DNA of 6,430 bases from assembly GCA_964467005.1 (NCBI GenBank), contig CAYXPI010000198.1, forward strand, positions 1-6,430. The letters run 5' to 3'. Shown here one piece after another: positions 5,623 to 6,430 of the stretch; the first letter of the stretch is position 1, and each line of letters starts with the position of its first letter. The notes beneath the pieces are model-generated. The model was not told the DNA's origin. It saw only the letters and a list, made by a program, of their open reading frames with translations, and searched no databases. The position numbers and the translations under genes are program-made. Source of the stretch: Thermohalobaculum sp964467005. Its GTDB lineage: Bacteria > Pseudomonadota > Alphaproteobacteria > Rhodobacterales > Rhodobacteraceae.

Positions 5623-6430
5623 CCCGGTCGGTCACGAACTCGGCGATGTCGGTGAGCGCTGTGCGCATCGGGCTCTCGGGGAAGAGTGCGAGCCCCGCCA
5701 CCGCCTCGCGCACATGCCGCCGCGCCGCGTTCAGCGTGTCCTCGAGCGCCCGGGTCTCCCGCAGCCGCCCGAGTGCCGCCTGGAGATCGCCCGCCTCCTG
5801 CTGGCCCTTTACGATGGTGCGGGTCCAGAAGGCGCGATCCGCCTCCGATCCGCGCGCGACCGCGAGGATGACCGGCATCGTCACCTTCCCCTCGCGGAAG
5901 TCGTCGCCCACATTCTTGCCGAGCTCCGCCGCGGTGCCGCCGTAGTCGAGCACGTCGTCGGCCAGCTGGAAGGCCATGCCGAGCCCGTCGCCATAGGCGC
6001 GGAGCGCCGCCACCCGCGCATCGCCCGCGCCTGCGATGACGCCCCCCACTTCGGTGGCCGCGGCGAAGAGGGCCGCCGTCTTGCCCTGGATCACCTGGGC
6101 GTAACGGTCGAGCCCGGTGCCGAGATCGTGTGCGGTCGTGAGCTGGAGCACCTCGCCCTCCGCGATCACGGCCGAGGCGTTCGAGAGGATGTCGAGCACC
6201 CGGAGCGAGCCGCATTCGACCATGAGCTGGAAGGCGCGGGCGAAGAGATAGTCCCCCACCAGCACGCTCGACTTGTTGTCCCACAGGATGTTCGCGGTCG
6301 CCTTGCCCCGGCGCTGGGCGCTCTCGTCCACCACGTCGTCGTGGAGGAGGGTGGCCGTGTGGATGAACTCGACGACGGCGGCCAGGCGGATGTGGTCGCC
6401 CCCCTCGTAGCCGCAGAGCCGGCTCGCCGC
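5615..6430 (-). CDS. ispB: Long-chain (octaprenyl/decaprenyl-type) diphosphate synthase, 5' end beyond right edge
   Basis: Trans-prenyltransferase that extends an allylic diphosphate with IPP to make the ubiquinone side chain; alphaproteobacteria commonly use a C50 tail, so decaprenyl is plausible. The 271 C-terminal residues are visible (family about 320-340), so about 50-65 N-terminal residues and the start are missing. The first Asp-rich motif DDVVD is encoded at 6326-6340 within HTATLLHDDVVDESAQRRGK, and the second is DDVLD in AFQLADDVLDYGG (visible residues 158-162), followed by GKNVGDDFREGK. Small residues (A, T) at -5 and -4 before the first motif lack the bulky aromatics that stop elongation early in short-chain enzymes, and the region closely resembles E. 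coli IspB. The GTG at 6334 lies inside the first Asp-rich motif and cannot be the start. The frame is open to the right edge. Exact product length cannot be read from sequence. The 3' end overlaps ispE tail-to-tail by 8 nt. Confidence 0.94.
   Translation of the reverse strand, partial: AASRLCGYEGGDHIRLAAVVEFIHTATLLHDDVVDESAQRRGKATANILWDNKSSVLVGDYLFARAFQLMVECGSLRVLDILSNASAVIAEGEVLQLTTAHDLGTGLDRYAQVIQGKTAALFAAATEVGGVIAGAGDARVAALRAYGDGLGMAFQLADDVLDYGGTAAELGKNVGDDFREGKVTMPVILAVARGSEADRAFWTRTIVKGQQEAGDLQAALGRLRETRALEDTLNAARRHVREAVAGLALFPESPMRTALTDIAEFVTDRVS

Noticed and set aside
6332..6334. GTG at 6334 as the start of the polyprenyl synthase
   Set aside because: It falls inside the first Asp-rich motif; the frame continues upstream to the right edge with family-specific sequence (EFIHTATLLHDD).

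Overview
The window is very GC-rich, with third codon positions almost all G or C, and it is densely packed with genes. Gene content and order suggest an alphaproteobacterium, most likely of the Rhodobacterales. From memory, a TPR protein gene followed by ispE and a convergent long-chain polyprenyl diphosphate synthase gene is a familiar arrangement in that order. The genus cannot be fixed from this sequence.

Layout, left to right: (1) the first 301 codons of rlmN (23S rRNA A2503 methyltransferase) on the minus strand, running off the left edge; (2) a 128-nt divergent intergenic region; (3) a two-gene plus-strand unit, phaE-phaC, encoding a class III (two-subunit) polyhydroxyalkanoate synthase, the genes overlapping by 4 nt; (4) a short junction with an inverted repeat, a T7 tract and possible promoter elements; (5) a second plus-strand unit with a signal-peptide-bearing TPR protein and ispE (MEP pathway kinase), overlapping by 11 nt; (6) the C-terminal 271 codons of an IspB-type long-chain polyprenyl diphosphate synthase on the minus strand, whose stop overlaps the ispE stop tail-to-tail by 8 nt and which runs off the right edge.

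Two themes emerge. PhaE and PhaC together polymerise (R)-3-hydroxyacyl-CoA into intracellular PHA granules for carbon storage. IspE makes an intermediate of IPP/DMAPP synthesis, and the IspB-type enzyme consumes IPP to make the ubiquinone side chain, so both isoprenoid genes lie side by side though on opposite strands. RlmN is an unrelated translation gene and the TPR protein has no assignable specific role. No mobile element, tRNA, CRISPR array or obvious transfer scar is visible.

I found no wholly new system. The points most worth a second look are a class III rather than class I PHA synthase in this setting, its short PhaE, an apparent extra segment in the PhaC cap region, the phaC/TPR junction, and a Tat-like motif in the TPR protein's signal peptide.
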